Positions 34,291 to 42,447 of a DNA stretch of 64,000 bases are shown one piece after another; position 1 is the first letter of the stretch; each line of letters starts with the position of its first letter. Made by a program: the position numbers and the translations under genes. The notes below the pieces were generated by a model. The model saw nothing but the letters and a program-made list of their open reading frames with translations. It made no database searches and was not told the origin of the DNA. The DNA is from Streptomyces sp. NBC_01210 (lineage in GTDB: Bacteria; Actinomycetota; Actinomycetes; Streptomycetales; Streptomycetaceae), in contig NZ_CP108549.1 of NCBI RefSeq assembly GCF_036010325.1, forward strand, positions 930,001 to 994,000, given 5' to 3'.

Positions 34291-35016
34291 TTGGAGACGA
34301 AGCCCGGGCCCGACCTCACGTCCACACCCCTCACATCGCTCATGGAGGCGCTGACGCTGACAACGGGCATGGTCGAAGCCGTGAGCCTGCTCGCTCTGGG
34401 GTCCGTGTTCACCGCCATGCAGACCGGCAATGTGCTTTTCTTCGGATTCGCGCTCGTGGGCGAGGGCAGCGCTTCCGCAGTGGCGACGTCCGTGTCGCTC
34501 GCGTCGTTCGCCGCTGGAGCCCTCCTCGGTGCCCGGCTGGAGTCGGCGATGGAAGCCCGCAAGCGCCGGTGGCTCGTTCTCGCGCTGATCATGGAGTCGG
34601 CGCTGCTCGCTGTGGCGGCGTTCACGGCTTGGGGGCTCGTACGGGTGGGCAGTACGCCGTCCGCCCGCCACATCGCGGTGGTGGCCTTGGTGGCGCTCGC
34701 CATGGGCATGCGCAATGTGACCGCGATGCGCGCTCATGTGCCGGACCTGCCCACCACCCTGGTCACGCGGACCATCACCGCGCTGGTCAGCGGTTCGCCT
34801 CTCGGGCACGACACGGCGTTGGGCTACGGCAGCGGCGCCTCGGCCCGCAGGGGCGTCGCCGTCCTCGCGATGTTCACGGGCGGCATCCTCGGCGCGTGGC
34901 TGCTCCACCTGCACTGGTCACCGACGGGAGTTTTGCTCCTCGTGGCCGCCGTCGTCCTCGCCGTCGCGGCCGCGGTCGCCATCACCTCCCGGCACCGTCC
35001 TCCGCCGACGATGTGA
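34291..35016 (+). CDS. DUF1275 (YoaK-family) membrane protein
   Basis: A 241-residue protein with about six hydrophobic helices. The family signature is clear: LTLTTGMVEAVSLLALGSVFTAMQTGNVLFFGFAL, of which TTGMVEAVS and FTAMQTGNVLFFG are the key parts, then MGMRNVTAMRAHVPDLPTTLVT. Biochemical function is unknown. The start is TTG 34291, chosen because GAGGAG precedes it by five bases; ATG 34342 would remove the first 17 residues only. It stands alone after the operon terminator and may be separately expressed. Confidence 0.88.
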   Translation: METKPGPDLTSTPLTSLMEALTLTTGMVEAVSLLALGSVFTAMQTGNVLFFGFALVGEGSASAVATSVSLASFAAGALLGARLESAMEARKRRWLVLALIMESALLAVAAFTAWGLVRVGSTPSARHIAVVALVALAMGMRNVTAMRAHVPDLPTTLVTRTITALVSGSPLGHDTALGYGSGASARRGVAVLAMFTGGILGAWLLHLHWSPTGVLLLVAAVVLAVAAAVAITSRHRPPPTM

Positions 35017-35080
35017 CCCCTGCTTCACGCTCTCCCCGGACGCGGTACGCGATCGGACGATCCCGCGCGCGAGCCGCCAC

Positions 35081-35130
35081 GCTCCGCCTTGTTCCGCCTC
35101 GTTCCGCCTTGTTCCACGCAACAGTTCCAC
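35081..35130 (+). repeat. Phased 10-bp repeats upstream of the RpiR gene
   Basis: Consecutive decamers GCTCCGCCTT, GTTCCGCCTC, GTTCCGCCTT and GTTCCACGCA fill 35081-35120, and GTTCCAC appears once more at 35124-35130. The period equals one helical turn, so the GTTCC steps all face the same side of the DNA. A possible -10 (TATGTT, 35152-35157) follows. Could be an array of regulator contacts. Confidence 0.45.
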
Positions 35131-35188
35131 CGTGCGGCCACGGTGCGTGAGCTATGTTGCACGAGTGGGACGACAAGGAGGCACACCG

Positions 35189-36112
35189 GTGCCATCAGGG
35201 CAGCAGGCACGCGCACAGGCGTCTGCGATCACGCCGGGAAAGCAGTCTCCGGACGTGGAAGCAGCTCCCACGGACAGGGTTCTCGCACTGTTCGGCGGCC
35301 ACCGGCTGTCTCCCGCGCAGCGACGCATCGCCCAGTACATGGTCGACCACCTCACCGAGGCCGCGTTCCTGTCGATCACGGATCTCGCGGAACGCGTGGG
35401 TGTGAGCCAGCCGTCGGTGACCCGCTTCGCCTCCTCCTTGGGTTTCAGCGGATTTCCCGCGCTCCGAGAAGCCCTCCAGCCGATCGCGCTGAGCGCGGGC
35501 ACCCAGTCCCCCGACACGCGGGAAGAGATCCGCCGCAATGAACTACAGGCGGCCGTCGACGCCGAGATCGAGAACCTGGAGAGTTTGCGCCGTGTTCTGG
35601 CCGACCCCAACCAGGTGCTCGAGATCGGCCGCGACCTCGCCCTTTCGACGCCCCTGACCGTTCTGGGCCTGCGGATCTCCGTGTCGCTGGCGGAATACTT
35701 CGCCTATGCCGCCAGACGGATCCATCCCGACGTGCGCCTGGTGACCCGCGGCGGCAGCGTCGCCTACGACGCGCTGCTCCAGTCGCGGGAGGCAGGCGGG
35801 ACCTGGATGCTGGCGTTCGCGATGCCCAGGCACGCCAACGAGACCCTGGCAGCGATGCGGGCCGCCCGTAGGACGGGGCTGCATGTCGCGCTGATCACCG
35901 ACCTGACACTCGGGCCGCTTGTGGACGAGGCCGATGTGGTACTCACCGCCGGCACCGGATCACGTCTCGTCTTCGACTCCTACGCGGCGCCGGTGGTCAT
36001 GTCCGCCGCCGTCCTCCAAGCCATGGCCGATGCCGATCCCGAGCGCACGCAGGTGCGACTGGAGGGCTACGAGCATGCCGCGGAACAGCACGACTTCTTC
36101 CTCGAGGACTGA
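35189..36112 (+). CDS. RpiR/MurR-family regulator with SIS domain
   Basis: A 307-residue regulator. The start is GTG 35189 with a full AAGGAGG (35175-35181) seven bases before it. The N-terminal RpiR helix-turn-helix (about 30-105) includes LSPAQRRIAQYMVDH and ITDLAERVGVSQPSVTRFASSLGFSGF; the SIS sugar-phosphate-binding domain (about 130-275) follows. The family senses phosphosugars or amino-sugar phosphates and controls sugar catabolism. Neighbours (alpha-glucoside operon upstream, GH15 downstream) suggest a carbohydrate target, but it could act elsewhere. A 14-bp palindrome follows the stop. Confidence 0.93.
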   Translation: MPSGQQARAQASAITPGKQSPDVEAAPTDRVLALFGGHRLSPAQRRIAQYMVDHLTEAAFLSITDLAERVGVSQPSVTRFASSLGFSGFPALREALQPIALSAGTQSPDTREEIRRNELQAAVDAEIENLESLRRVLADPNQVLEIGRDLALSTPLTVLGLRISVSLAEYFAYAARRIHPDVRLVTRGGSVAYDALLQSREAGGTWMLAFAMPRHANETLAAMRAARRTGLHVALITDLTLGPLVDEADVVLTAGTGSRLVFDSYAAPVVMSAAVLQAMADADPERTQVRLEGYEHAAEQHDFFLED

Positions 36113-36140
36113 AGCGGGTTCCTCCTCCCGGACCGACACG

Positions 36141-36154
36141 AGCGGGTACCCGCT
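36141..36154 (+). terminator. Short palindrome after the RpiR gene
   Basis: AGCGGGTACCCGCT is a perfect 14-bp palindrome 28 bp after the RpiR stop. It could be a weak terminator or a regulator site for the following unit. Confidence 0.4.
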
Positions 36155-36761
36155 TGCGTCGACCTCGGCGACGGGCCGCCCTGCCTGCCGGTTCGCGCAC
36201 CGAAGACTTGATCATGGATCAGTCATCACATTTTGTGCATGAATTTTTTCATACCCTTGCTTACTCGACGGTATATATATTTACTGCATCTGCGACCCCC
36301 GGGTGCCCCGAAGTCGCGAGCCAGACCTCAGCCCTCACCGAAGGAAAGCCGGCGGTCCGCACCATGCACCTCACGCCTCGCCCCGCCGCACGCGGCGCAG
36401 CCCGCAGGAAGCAGCTGGGGCCGGTACGACGGTCGGTTCTCTGGTCTCCCGCGAACGTAAGCGGACGCGGACTCGGCATCGTCTGCCGACTCGCGCAGTC
36501 GGTGGACAGCACCACGACAGTGAATGCCACTCAGGTACGCGCGGTGTACCGCATCGAGCCCCTACGGGCCACGTGACCGAACACCCAGGGACGACGCCCC
36601 TCCTCCTCGCGTCGGCCCATGGTGTTCAACCCGGGCGCTGCGCCTTTTTCGCGCGGATGCCCTTGGCGGCCCCGGTCAACCCCTGGGCCGGGGCCGCCAC
36701 CAACCTCCGCGACCACCCCCGCGATCAGAGCCCATCCGCCTCACATCCGGAAGCGACGACG
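36155..36761. other. 607-bp gap with an AT-rich island; no convincing gene
   Basis: Most of the gap is normal high-GC sequence without a frame of good codon bias. The stretch 36205-36295 is unusually AT-rich for this chromosome and contains TATATATAT, the symmetric ATGAATTTTTTCAT (36239-36252) and TGATCATGGATCA-like symmetry around 36209. It may be a promoter for the small gene at 36762 or a protein-binding/curved segment. A frame from ATG 36214 stays open to 36576, but its product is compositionally odd and has no ribosome binding site, so I leave it out. Confidence 0.5.
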
Positions 36762-37154
36762 ATGTCCCAGACCTTCTCACCGATCGACTCCGACTGGCCT
36801 TGTCAGGTCAAGGCCCCCGGTAGCCACGATTGGGAGCGCACGGCGGCCCGGTGGCTGCGAGACCTCCTGCCGGCCCGCTATGCGGGCTATTCGACGCTCA
36901 CCCGCCACCACATCCTGCTCGCCCGCCATGCGCACCTCCAGGTGCAGCACGAGATACGTGCCGTGCGGGTCGCACTGCAGACCTGCCGGGCGGAACTGCC
37001 CACCCTGGGCGTGTCCGAGGTCATCATCGAGAGCACCATCAGGCTGTACGCCATCGAACTGGAGCAGCTGAACCGCCTGGCCCGCGGCGTCCGGCTGATC
37101 ACCGAGGCACTCCTCGCGGGCACCGATGCGCACCGCAGGCGGACGCACGTCTAG
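36762..37154 (+). CDS. Hypothetical 130-residue protein
   Basis: I do not recognise this family. The start at ATG 36762 has GGAAG about nine bases upstream. The product is mostly alpha-helical, with an N-terminal polar part (SQTFSPIDSDWPCQV), an amphipathic middle (RWLRDLLPARYAGYSTLTRHH) best seen as RWLRDLLPARYAGYS, and two long helices (QHEIRAVRVALQTCRAEL; VIIESTIRLYAIELEQLNRL), which could form a helical bundle. No signal peptide or membrane segment. It lies between the RpiR regulator and the GH15 gene (151 bp downstream), with no clear operon link. Confidence 0.65.
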   Translation: MSQTFSPIDSDWPCQVKAPGSHDWERTAARWLRDLLPARYAGYSTLTRHHILLARHAHLQVQHEIRAVRVALQTCRAELPTLGVSEVIIESTIRLYAIELEQLNRLARGVRLITEALLAGTDAHRRRTHV

Positions 37155-37305
37155 GAGCGGGGCGTCCCGGCCGGCCAAACCGGTCGAGCGGACACCGGAG
37201 CGCGAACGCCTGACGTGCGGGCCCGGCCTGGGCACCGCACGATGGAGTTCGCCACCGGCGGGTCCACCGACGGGGGTCACCGGCTCCTGACGAGGGGACC
37301 CCTGG

Positions 37306-39141
37306 ATGCGCCAGTACCCGCCCATCGCCGACCACGGGATGATCGGTGACCTGCAGACCGCTGCTCTGGTGGCGTCCGACGGAGCGATCGACTGGTTCTG
37401 CGCGCCGCGATTCGACTCGCCCAGCATCTTCGCCGCTCTGCTCGACCAGGACCGTGGCGGCAGTTTCCGGATCGCAGCCGACCACCCGGATGCCAGGATC
37501 ACCCAGCTCTACCTGCCCGACACCGCAGTCCTGGTCACCCGTTACCTCACCACCGACGGGGTGGGCGAGGTCCTGGACTTCATGCCGGTGGACACCCCGG
37601 AAACACCCACGGACCGGCACCGGATCTTCCGGGCGATGCGCGTCGTGCGCGGCAGCATGACGTTCACCGTGGAGTGCAGACCTCGCTTCGACTACGGCCG
37701 TGCCACGCACAAACTGAGCCTGACCGAGGCGGGCGACGCCGCTGTCTTCACCGGCCCCGGCGTCGACGTTCACCTCCAGAGCACCGCACGGCTGAGCGCC
37801 GACAATGACCGCGACGTCCAGGGCGTCGTCACACTGCAGGCCGGTGAAATCGCCGTCGTCGTACTGACCACCTGCGCCGGCGGCGACGCGCCGCCGGAGC
37901 CTCTCAACGCCGATATGGCATGGGCCACTTGGCGGGCGACCGTACAGTACTGGCACGGGTGGCTCCGGACGTCCCGGTACCGCGGCCGCTGGCGGCAGAC
38001 CGTGAACCGCTCGGCCATCACGCTCAAGCTGCTCACGTACGCGCCCACGGGCGCCCCGATCGCCGCCGCGACCGCGGGACTGCCCGAGCAGGTGGGCGGC
38101 GAGCGCAACTGGGACTACCGATACACCTGGATCCGGGACGCCTCGCTGTCCGTACGATCGCTGATCGACCTGGGTTTCACCGAGGAGGCGGACGCCTTCC
38201 GCCGATGGCTCGGCCAGCGGGTGGCCGCGGGCGCGACCGTCTCCGGCGAGCCGCTGCAGATCATGTACCGGGTGGACGGCGACCCGCACCTGAGCGAGGA
38301 GCTGCTCGACCACCTGGAGGGCTATCTCGGATCGTTCCCGGTACGCATCGGGAACGGAGCGGCCGACCAGCTCCAGTTGGACATCTACGGCGAGGCTGCA
38401 TTCGCCATGCTGGAGTTGGGAGCCATCACGGAGACCGCCGGCTACCAGGGCTGGCTGGCTCTCGCAGGTGTCCTGGACTGGCTCGCCGACAACTGGGACC
38501 GGCCCGACGAAGGCATCTGGGAGACCCGCGGCGGCCGCCACGACTTCACCTACAGTCGGCTGATGTCCTGGGTGGCCTTCGACCGCGGCATCCGTATCGC
38601 GCGCGACAACGCCCGACCCGCCGACCTGGAGCGCTGGACCGCCACCCGCGACGCGATCTTTATGCAGGTGATGGAGCGCGGCTGGAGCGAGCAGCGCCAG
38701 GCCTTCGTCCAGCACTACGACACCGACGTCCTGGACGCCTCACTGCTGCTCATGCCGCTCGTCGGGTTCATCGCGCCCAAGGACCCGCGCTGGCTCGCCA
38801 CTCTCGACGCGATGGAGCGCGAGCTGGTCTCCGACAGCCTCGTCTACCGCTACAACCCGTCCGCCTCTCCCGACGGACTCCGGGGCTCCGAGGGCACATT
38901 CACGCTGTGCACCTTCCACTACGTGCAGGCGCTCGCCCGCGCGGGGCGGGTCGAAGAGGCACGCTATGCCTTCGAGAAGATGCTCACCTACGCCAACCAT
39001 GTCGGCCTATTCGCCGAGGAGATCGGCCCGACGGGAGAGCAACTGGGCAACTTCCCACAGGCGTTCACCCATCTGTCCCTCATCACAGCAGCCGTGGCAC
39101 TGGACGTGGAACTCGACAAGGCCGAAAGTCTGGGGCCATAG
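37306..39141 (+). CDS. Glycoside hydrolase family 15 (glucoamylase/trehalase-like)
   Basis: A 611-residue cytoplasmic enzyme: an N-terminal beta-sandwich (about 1-215, IGDLQTAALVASDGAIDWFC) and an (alpha/alpha)6 barrel (230-605). The expected catalytic glutamates are Glu406 in DEGIWETRGG and the pair Glu571/Glu572 in GLFAEEIGPTGEQLGNFPQAFTH (cited as FAEEIGPTGEQLGNFPQA). Other barrel motifs are NWDYRYTWIRDAS and SWVAFDRGIRIA. Actinobacterial members of this form include the trehalases of mycobacteria as well as alpha-glucan-active enzymes, so the substrate is trehalose or an alpha-glucan. It converges on the graspetide ligase gene. Confidence 0.92.
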   Translation: MRQYPPIADHGMIGDLQTAALVASDGAIDWFCAPRFDSPSIFAALLDQDRGGSFRIAADHPDARITQLYLPDTAVLVTRYLTTDGVGEVLDFMPVDTPETPTDRHRIFRAMRVVRGSMTFTVECRPRFDYGRATHKLSLTEAGDAAVFTGPGVDVHLQSTARLSADNDRDVQGVVTLQAGEIAVVVLTTCAGGDAPPEPLNADMAWATWRATVQYWHGWLRTSRYRGRWRQTVNRSAITLKLLTYAPTGAPIAAATAGLPEQVGGERNWDYRYTWIRDASLSVRSLIDLGFTEEADAFRRWLGQRVAAGATVSGEPLQIMYRVDGDPHLSEELLDHLEGYLGSFPVRIGNGAADQLQLDIYGEAAFAMLELGAITETAGYQGWLALAGVLDWLADNWDRPDEGIWETRGGRHDFTYSRLMSWVAFDRGIRIARDNARPADLERWTATRDAIFMQVMERGWSEQRQAFVQHYDTDVLDASLLLMPLVGFIAPKDPRWLATLDAMERELVSDSLVYRYNPSASPDGLRGSEGTFTLCTFHYVQALARAGRVEEARYAFEKMLTYANHVGLFAEEIGPTGEQLGNFPQAFTHLSLITAAVALDVELDKAESLGP

Positions 39142-39217
39142 CCGACGCGCTGGACGCGCATCGCACGGTCCGGAGGCGCATCGCAAGCTGACGCGGCGCA
39201 TCCCCTCCCACCTCCGC

Positions 39218-40147
39218 CTACGCGGCTGTGTACGCCAGCCACGACGCAACCGCCTCGGCGATGGGCTGCCCCGTCTCCAGCTCGACAAAGCCGAACTGGC
39301 CGCCCTGGTTGCACTCCAGGAACCACCAGACACCCTCGGCGTCCTCGGCGAAATCGAAAGCCCCGTAGGCGAGACCGGCAAGGCCTGTGAAGTCGTGGAC
39401 GGCCCTGGCGATGCGGTGGGGCACGTCGGCGGGCTCCCAGGCCTGACCGGTGGTGCCGTAGCGCCCGTCCACCTGGCCGGACGCCGAGATCTTCCGGGCA
39501 GCGAACAGCCGCCCACCGACGCAGGTCAGCCGGATGTCGGCCCGTTTGGGAATGTACTTCTGCAGCAGGGTGGGGGCGGCCGCGACGCCGGAGAAATCCG
39601 TCTCGGGCCCGATGCGGGTGGTGGGCAGCGTGACCGGTGGATCGCTGCGCGGCGGACCGGAGGTGGACTTCACCACGATCTCCCGGTACTGCGCCGCGAA
39701 CTGGCGGGCCACGCGCGGAAAGGTGGTGATGAGCGTGGGCGGCACGGCGAAACCGCTGCGATGGGCAACGCGCAACTGCCATGGTTTGCAGCGGGCTTGT
39801 GCGGCCACGCAGGGATGGTTCATCCAGCGTGCCGTGGTGGAGTTGAGCATCCCGTACAGCGCCTGCCCGGACTCGGCGGTGAGCCACTCCGACGGCTCGG
39901 AGGCGTGTGCCGCGGCCTCCCCCGGCCTGCGCACCCATATGGAACGCAGGCCGCTCATGCTCACCAAGCGCCCGTCGTACGACAGATAGCCCCGAAAGTC
40001 GCCGCTGACGAACTCCGCCGACAGTGCGGCCTCGCCGGGGAGGTCAGCGGGATCGAATCGCACCAGCGGAATCCCCCGTTCGTGCAGACCGGCCACCACC
40101 ATGTCCGTTGTCACATCCTGCTGACAGGTCAGAATCAGCACAGTCAT
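39218..40147 (-). CDS. tgmB: ATP-grasp ribosomal peptide maturase (graspetide synthetase)
   Basis: A 309-residue ligase of the graspetide (omega-ester peptide) group. The N-terminal pre-ATP-grasp part begins MTVLILTCQQDVTTDMVV and includes IWVRRPGEAAAHASEP; the ATP-grasp core has the nucleotide-binding REIVVKSTSGPP strand, LLQKYIPKRADIRLTCVGG, and the metal-binding AFDFAEDAEGVWWFLECNQGGQFGF, best seen in FLECNQGGQFGF. It should activate Asp/Glu side chains of the precursor by phosphorylation and join them to Thr/Ser (ester) or Lys (amide) side chains. It starts 16 bp after the precursor gene, so both are on one transcript. No methyltransferase (tgmC type) is adjacent. Confidence 0.9.
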   Translation of the reverse strand: MTVLILTCQQDVTTDMVVAGLHERGIPLVRFDPADLPGEAALSAEFVSGDFRGYLSYDGRLVSMSGLRSIWVRRPGEAAAHASEPSEWLTAESGQALYGMLNSTTARWMNHPCVAAQARCKPWQLRVAHRSGFAVPPTLITTFPRVARQFAAQYREIVVKSTSGPPRSDPPVTLPTTRIGPETDFSGVAAAPTLLQKYIPKRADIRLTCVGGRLFAARKISASGQVDGRYGTTGQAWEPADVPHRIARAVHDFTGLAGLAYGAFDFAEDAEGVWWFLECNQGGQFGFVELETGQPIAEAVASWLAYTAA

Positions 40148-40163
40148 CGACGCGCCGGTCCGG

Positions 40164-40355
40164 TCAGTCGTCGAAGTGCGTCTGCGAACCGGCAGTGGAG
40201 GTCGTCGTACCGGCCGCCAGGAGCACCGCCCGGTCCGCGATGGCGGGGCGTCCGTCGGACAGGACGTTCAACTGCAGGGCGGAGTCGTACGTGTAGGGAT
40301 CGGTGACTGCTGAATTCTCGGCCGGACGGGCGTAGTTCAACACAAACGGTCTCAT
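40164..40355 (-). CDS. tgmA: Graspetide precursor peptide (ATP-grasp-modified RiPP)
   Basis: A 63-residue precursor. The start at ATG 40355 has GAGGAG four to five bases upstream. The leader opens with the family's MRPFVLNYARP box (1-11) and carries YTYDSALQLNVLSDGRPA (21-38). The C-terminal core GTTTSTAGSQTHFDD (49-63) has seven hydroxyl side chains (Thr50-52, Ser53, Thr54, Ser57, Thr59) and only two acids (Asp62, Asp63), so at most two macrocyclic links can form, except through leader acids. There is no Lys in the core, so esters rather than amides are expected. The paired tgmB gene follows directly. Confidence 0.9.
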   Translation of the reverse strand: MRPFVLNYARPAENSAVTDPYTYDSALQLNVLSDGRPAIADRAVLLAAGTTTSTAGSQTHFDD

Positions 40356-40402
40356 GAGTCTCCTCGAGTTCCCCTGGCGTGGTCCTGCGCCACACGTAAC
40401 AG

Positions 40403-40439
40403 TACGTACCGAAGGCGCAGACGGTCTCACTACGTACCG
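40403..40439 (-). promoter_or_regulatory. Direct repeats in the graspetide promoter region
   Basis: TACGTACCG occurs at 40403-40411 and again at 40431-40439, a 28-bp period, between the precursor start (40355) and the lipoprotein stop (40497). The core TACGTA is itself palindromic. The position is right for a regulator of tgmAB. A short hairpin (GTGACG-GG-CGTCAC, 40461-40474) just beyond probably ends the lipoprotein transcript. Confidence 0.4.
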
Positions 40440-40496
40440 TCACATCCGGCCCAAAGTGGCGTGACGGGCGTCACATCGCCGAGGGTCCCCCAACCG

Positions 40497-41123
40497 TCAG
40501 TACCGCTGGGCCTTGGCGATCCTGGGGGTCAGATTCAGGTCGGCGGGCTTGCGGCTGATGGCGATGGACTGCTCCTTCTCGCCCGGATCGAGGTCCTCCG
40601 CGCCAACAATTCTGCTCTCCACCACCTTGCCGGAGGGGTCGGTGAAGTCGACCTGCACGGCGTACGACGCCTTCTGGTCGGTGCGGTTGGTGATGCTGAC
40701 CACCGCGGCGACCAGACCACCGGTCTGGGCCCGCGGCTTCCCCGTCAGTGAGACGTCGGACGTCGCGTTGCCGCTTCCCTGCACCTTCTTGAGTTCGGCA
40801 GCGGCCGCTGCGTTCGCACGGGCCACCTCGGCCGAGACGGAAGACTCGAAGGCGGAGGCGGCAGCAGACGCGGACGCCGCCGCGGCGGACGCTCTGGCGC
40901 GGGCCGAGGCGGCCGCCGAAGCCAGGGCGGAGGGCGGCGTACCTGAGAACGCGGACATGTTGGGAGGCGTCGGGCGGGGACTGAACGGCGAACTGCTGCC
41001 GGTGTCGCCGTTGCCGGTGCTGCACGAAACGAGGACGGACGCGCTCGAGGCGGCAGTGATCAGCGTCAACGCAACAATGGCCAAACGCCTCGTGCTCGCC
41101 CGGCCCTTCACGCATGCCGTCAT
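40497..41123 (-). CDS. Ala-rich lipoprotein with C-terminal beta domain
   Basis: A 208-residue lipoprotein: signal peptide ending in LVSC (Cys34), a Ser/Thr/Pro-rich linker (35-60), an extremely Ala/Ser-rich helical stretch (about 65-120) likely to be an extended helix or coiled coil, and a C-terminal beta domain (125-208) with SLTGKPRAQTGGLVAAVVSITNRTDQKASYAVQV, recognisable by VAAVVSITNRTDQ and DLDPGEKEQSI. The last part resembles FxLYD/DUF-type beta-sandwich domains found in surface lipoproteins. Function unknown. AAAGGGAA precedes the ATG by six bases. It lies upstream of the graspetide genes on the same strand but a hairpin separates them. Confidence 0.8.
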   Translation of the reverse strand: MTACVKGRASTRRLAIVALTLITAASSASVLVSCSTGNGDTGSSSPFSPRPTPPNMSAFSGTPPSALASAAASARARASAAAASASAAASAFESSVSAEVARANAAAAAELKKVQGSGNATSDVSLTGKPRAQTGGLVAAVVSITNRTDQKASYAVQVDFTDPSGKVVESRIVGAEDLDPGEKEQSIAISRKPADLNLTPRIAKAQRY

Positions 41124-41189
41124 CGGGGTTCCCTTTCACTGTCGGTGACTGCGGGTCACCCCCCCCGGTTGCCCACCCGTGTCGTGAGC

Positions 41190-42287
41190 TCAGTAGCGCA
41201 GGGCGCTCGCGATTCCGCCCATGTCGGCAAGCGTGCCGTCAGGCACGAAGCGCACCTCCGCGCCCGTGTCCAGGGACCGCTCGACGATCTCGTCGACGAT
41301 GTCGTCGAGGGCATCCAGATCACCGGGTTCGGCCGGCATCAGGTGGCCGCCGGACTCGCGGACGGTTTCCCGGTAGTTCTCCTCAACGGCCAGCAGCGCG
41401 ACCCGGCCGGATGTCACGTTCTGCCGGATCTCGTCGACCCCGGCGGCGAACGCCCGTCGTCCTCGGGCCTTGTCCAGTTCCTCAAGGACATGGGCGACTT
41501 CCTTCTCGGCCCGGGCCTCGACGAACGGCCGTACGGCCTGCCACACGGCGTCGGCGGGTCCCGTTGCCAGCCCTCCCTGCGGGATGTGGGTGGCCGTCCC
41601 CTTGGCCACCGTTCCGACACCGTCGAGAAGAGCGAGCGCCACCGCTTCACCGGCCACATACAGGGGCCGCGGATCGGACTTGAGTACGGCACCCATCGCA
41701 GCGTCCGCCTCCCGCAGGAACTGGCGGGTCTGCTCGTCGCTGAAGGTGCTGGGCACATCCCCGATCCGCTCCTGGCGCTCGGCGTCGGGGTCCTCAAGGC
41801 TCCGGGTCAGTGGGAACGCCCCCCTTGCCTCCTCGACGACGCGCTCCGCTCCGCCGCTCCACAGAGAGACGCGGTCGGAGGAGACGGCCAGCACCCAGAA
41901 GGGGTGCTCGGCGGCCTGCGCCGAAACGAGGTTGCGGGTCAGGAAGGTGTCCGAGAGCACCACTCGCTCGGGCACCGTACGGCCCAGCGACCACACCTGG
42001 TGCTCTCCCGGCGCGGCGAAGACCGCCAGCCCGTCCTCGGCATGTACCAGATCGACCTCCGCCAGAGCCATGTCCAACTGCTCGGTGACATCGATCCGCC
42101 TGTCCCGGGTGACGGCCGGATCGGCCTGAAGCTGGCCCTTGGCCTCGGCCATCAGATTGCGCAGACGCACAGGGTCCTGCGCGTTGTCCGGTTCGCGGCG
42201 ATGAGTGGGCATCAGAACCGTCACTGCCGGATAGGAACGCTGCTGTCGCAGCTGGAAGAGGGCAGCAGAGCTGAGAGCCGGGTGCAT
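41190..42287 (-). CDS. baeRF family (archaeo-eukaryotic release-factor-like) protein
   Basis: A 365-residue cytoplasmic protein. It resembles the bacterial archaeo-eukaryotic release-factor homologues (baeRF, family 3 type): an N-terminal domain opening LRQQRSYPAVTVLMPTHR, a middle part with VFAAPGEHQVWSLGRTVPERV and FWVLAVSSDRVSLWSGG, and a C-terminal domain PLYVAGEAVALALLDGV ... RFVPDGTLADMGGIASALRY. In the family these three parts mirror eRF1/Pelota/Dom34, and a role in ribosome rescue or stress has been proposed. No catalytic motif can be asserted. The gene stands alone, with the ArsR-like regulator 160 bp upstream on the same strand. Confidence 0.75.
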   Translation of the reverse strand: MHPALSSAALFQLRQQRSYPAVTVLMPTHRREPDNAQDPVRLRNLMAEAKGQLQADPAVTRDRRIDVTEQLDMALAEVDLVHAEDGLAVFAAPGEHQVWSLGRTVPERVVLSDTFLTRNLVSAQAAEHPFWVLAVSSDRVSLWSGGAERVVEEARGAFPLTRSLEDPDAERQERIGDVPSTFSDEQTRQFLREADAAMGAVLKSDPRPLYVAGEAVALALLDGVGTVAKGTATHIPQGGLATGPADAVWQAVRPFVEARAEKEVAHVLEELDKARGRRAFAAGVDEIRQNVTSGRVALLAVEENYRETVRESGGHLMPAEPGDLDALDDIVDEIVERSLDTGAEVRFVPDGTLADMGGIASALRY

Positions 42288-42447
42288 CGGAACCCTTTCA
42301 GAACGCGCAGGCGTCGTTCGCGACGGGAGGGGTCGTCGCAGCCGATGGCGACGAGTCCGGACAGCCGTGCCTGCGTGGCCACCAGATCGACACTATGAAC
42401 CATATGTCCACTTCGTCGATGGGGCAGAAGATGCGCGGGGAGCCGGC

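Noticed and set aside
36214..36576. Possible plus-strand gene in the AT-rich island (MDQSSHFVHEFFHTL...)
   Set aside because: No ribosome binding site, composition changes abruptly along the frame, no family resemblance.
41144..41160. Six-base hairpin GGTGAC/GTCACC after the baeRF gene
   Set aside because: Short stem, weak evidence; not listed as a terminator.
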